In this document: positions 63,911-64,000 of the stretch, piece by piece
Numbering within the stretch: position 1 is the first letter of the stretch
How the letters are laid out: every line of letters begins with the position of its first letter
From: Promethearchaeota archaeon
GTDB lineage: Archaea; Asgardarchaeota; Lokiarchaeia; Sigyniarchaeales; SOKP01
Reading direction: 5' to 3'
DNA length: 64,000 nt
NCBI GenBank assembly: GCA_016840165.1
Contig: JAEOSU010000080.1
Location: forward strand, 62,001-126,000
Made by a program: the position numbers and the translations under genes
The notes under the pieces: model-generated
Told to the model about the DNA's origin: nothing
Seen by the model: the letters and a program-made list of their open reading frames with translations, nothing else
Database searches by the model: none

Positions 63911-64000
63911 TTATTTGTTAGTTTTTAATTTTATTTCTCTTATTCCATACTTTTTATAATAGGTTTCAATTTGGTGGGCAATTTTTGGATCTAAGTCCAT
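63911..64000 (-). CDS. C-terminal end of an unidentified protein
   Basis: The last 29 residues and the stop codon of a minus-strand frame are present: it reads MDLDPKIAHQIETYYKKYG then a basic end. The last three bases of the window form an ATG on this strand, but nothing beyond the edge is visible, so this could be the start or an internal Met. No family can be named from the fragment. It converges with the Gins23 candidate. Confidence 0.5.
   Translation of the reverse strand: MDLDPKIAHQIETYYKKYGIREIKLKTNK

Overview
The window reads as a chromosomal segment of an AT-rich archaeon, most likely an Asgard archaeon of the Lokiarchaeia/Promethearchaeota type (inference). Archaeal hallmarks are MCM and a probable GINS subunit, Sec61beta, type II methionine aminopeptidase, a dolichol-type GlcNAc-1-P transferase, F420 biosynthesis, HdrC and a tungsten aldehyde:ferredoxin oxidoreductase. 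Features that point to Asgard archaea are a full-length ribophorin I-like protein beside Sec61beta, a stand-alone Roadblock/LC7 protein, V4R/TRAPP-like proteins, large alpha-solenoid proteins and several bacterial-type housekeeping enzymes (LeuRS, triosephosphate isomerase). No rRNA, insertion sequence, CRISPR array or prophage was seen. One tRNA gene is present.

Layout. 1-3.6 kb: the start of an oligopeptide ABC permease, two unknown genes and a family 5 solute-binding protein. 3.8-5 kb: a membrane M28 peptidase. 5-12.6 kb: a long minus-strand array (ribophorin I-like protein, Trm112-like protein, tRNA-Gln, Alg7/AglH-type transferase, M48 membrane protease, DPPR-synthase-like UbiA enzyme). 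It diverges from sec61beta-mazG at 12.8-13.3 kb, so protein translocation and N-glycan/lipid-linked sugar functions lie together. 13.3-18.5 kb: a surface-sugar cluster (ATP-grasp, nucleotide-sugar epimerase, DUF354, methyltransferase, GT4). 18.5-24.6 kb: methionine aminopeptidase, Roadblock protein, a 1209-residue orphan and a membrane protein. 24.7-26.7 kb: a V4R/TRAPP-like pair. 26.9-32.7 kb: thioredoxin, HdrC, TIM, a longin-like candidate and bacterial-type LeuRS. 32.9 kb: a tiny secreted-peptide candidate in its own apparent transcription unit. 33.1-38.4 kb: a lipoyl-synthesis operon (two radical-SAM enzymes flanking a lipoate ligase) followed by F420 genes (CofE-nitroreductase fusion, CofD). 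38.4-50.6 kb: a seven-gene MoxR/DUF58/transglutaminase-like cluster whose 1480-residue lead protein has lost the transglutaminase triad. 50.9-57.5 kb: coiled-coil zinc-ribbon protein, HDAC-family deacetylase, MDR dehydrogenase, AOR, VIT/CCC1 transporter and rubrerythrin. 57.6-64 kb: MCM, a membrane HEAT-repeat protein, a Gins23 candidate and the tail of one more gene.

Translation signals are informative: many starts are preceded 4-7 nt upstream by GTGAT, which matches the GGUGAU half of the archaeal Shine-Dalgarno sequence. I used this to correct several starts. Function calls rest on motif recognition by eye; no database search was run.
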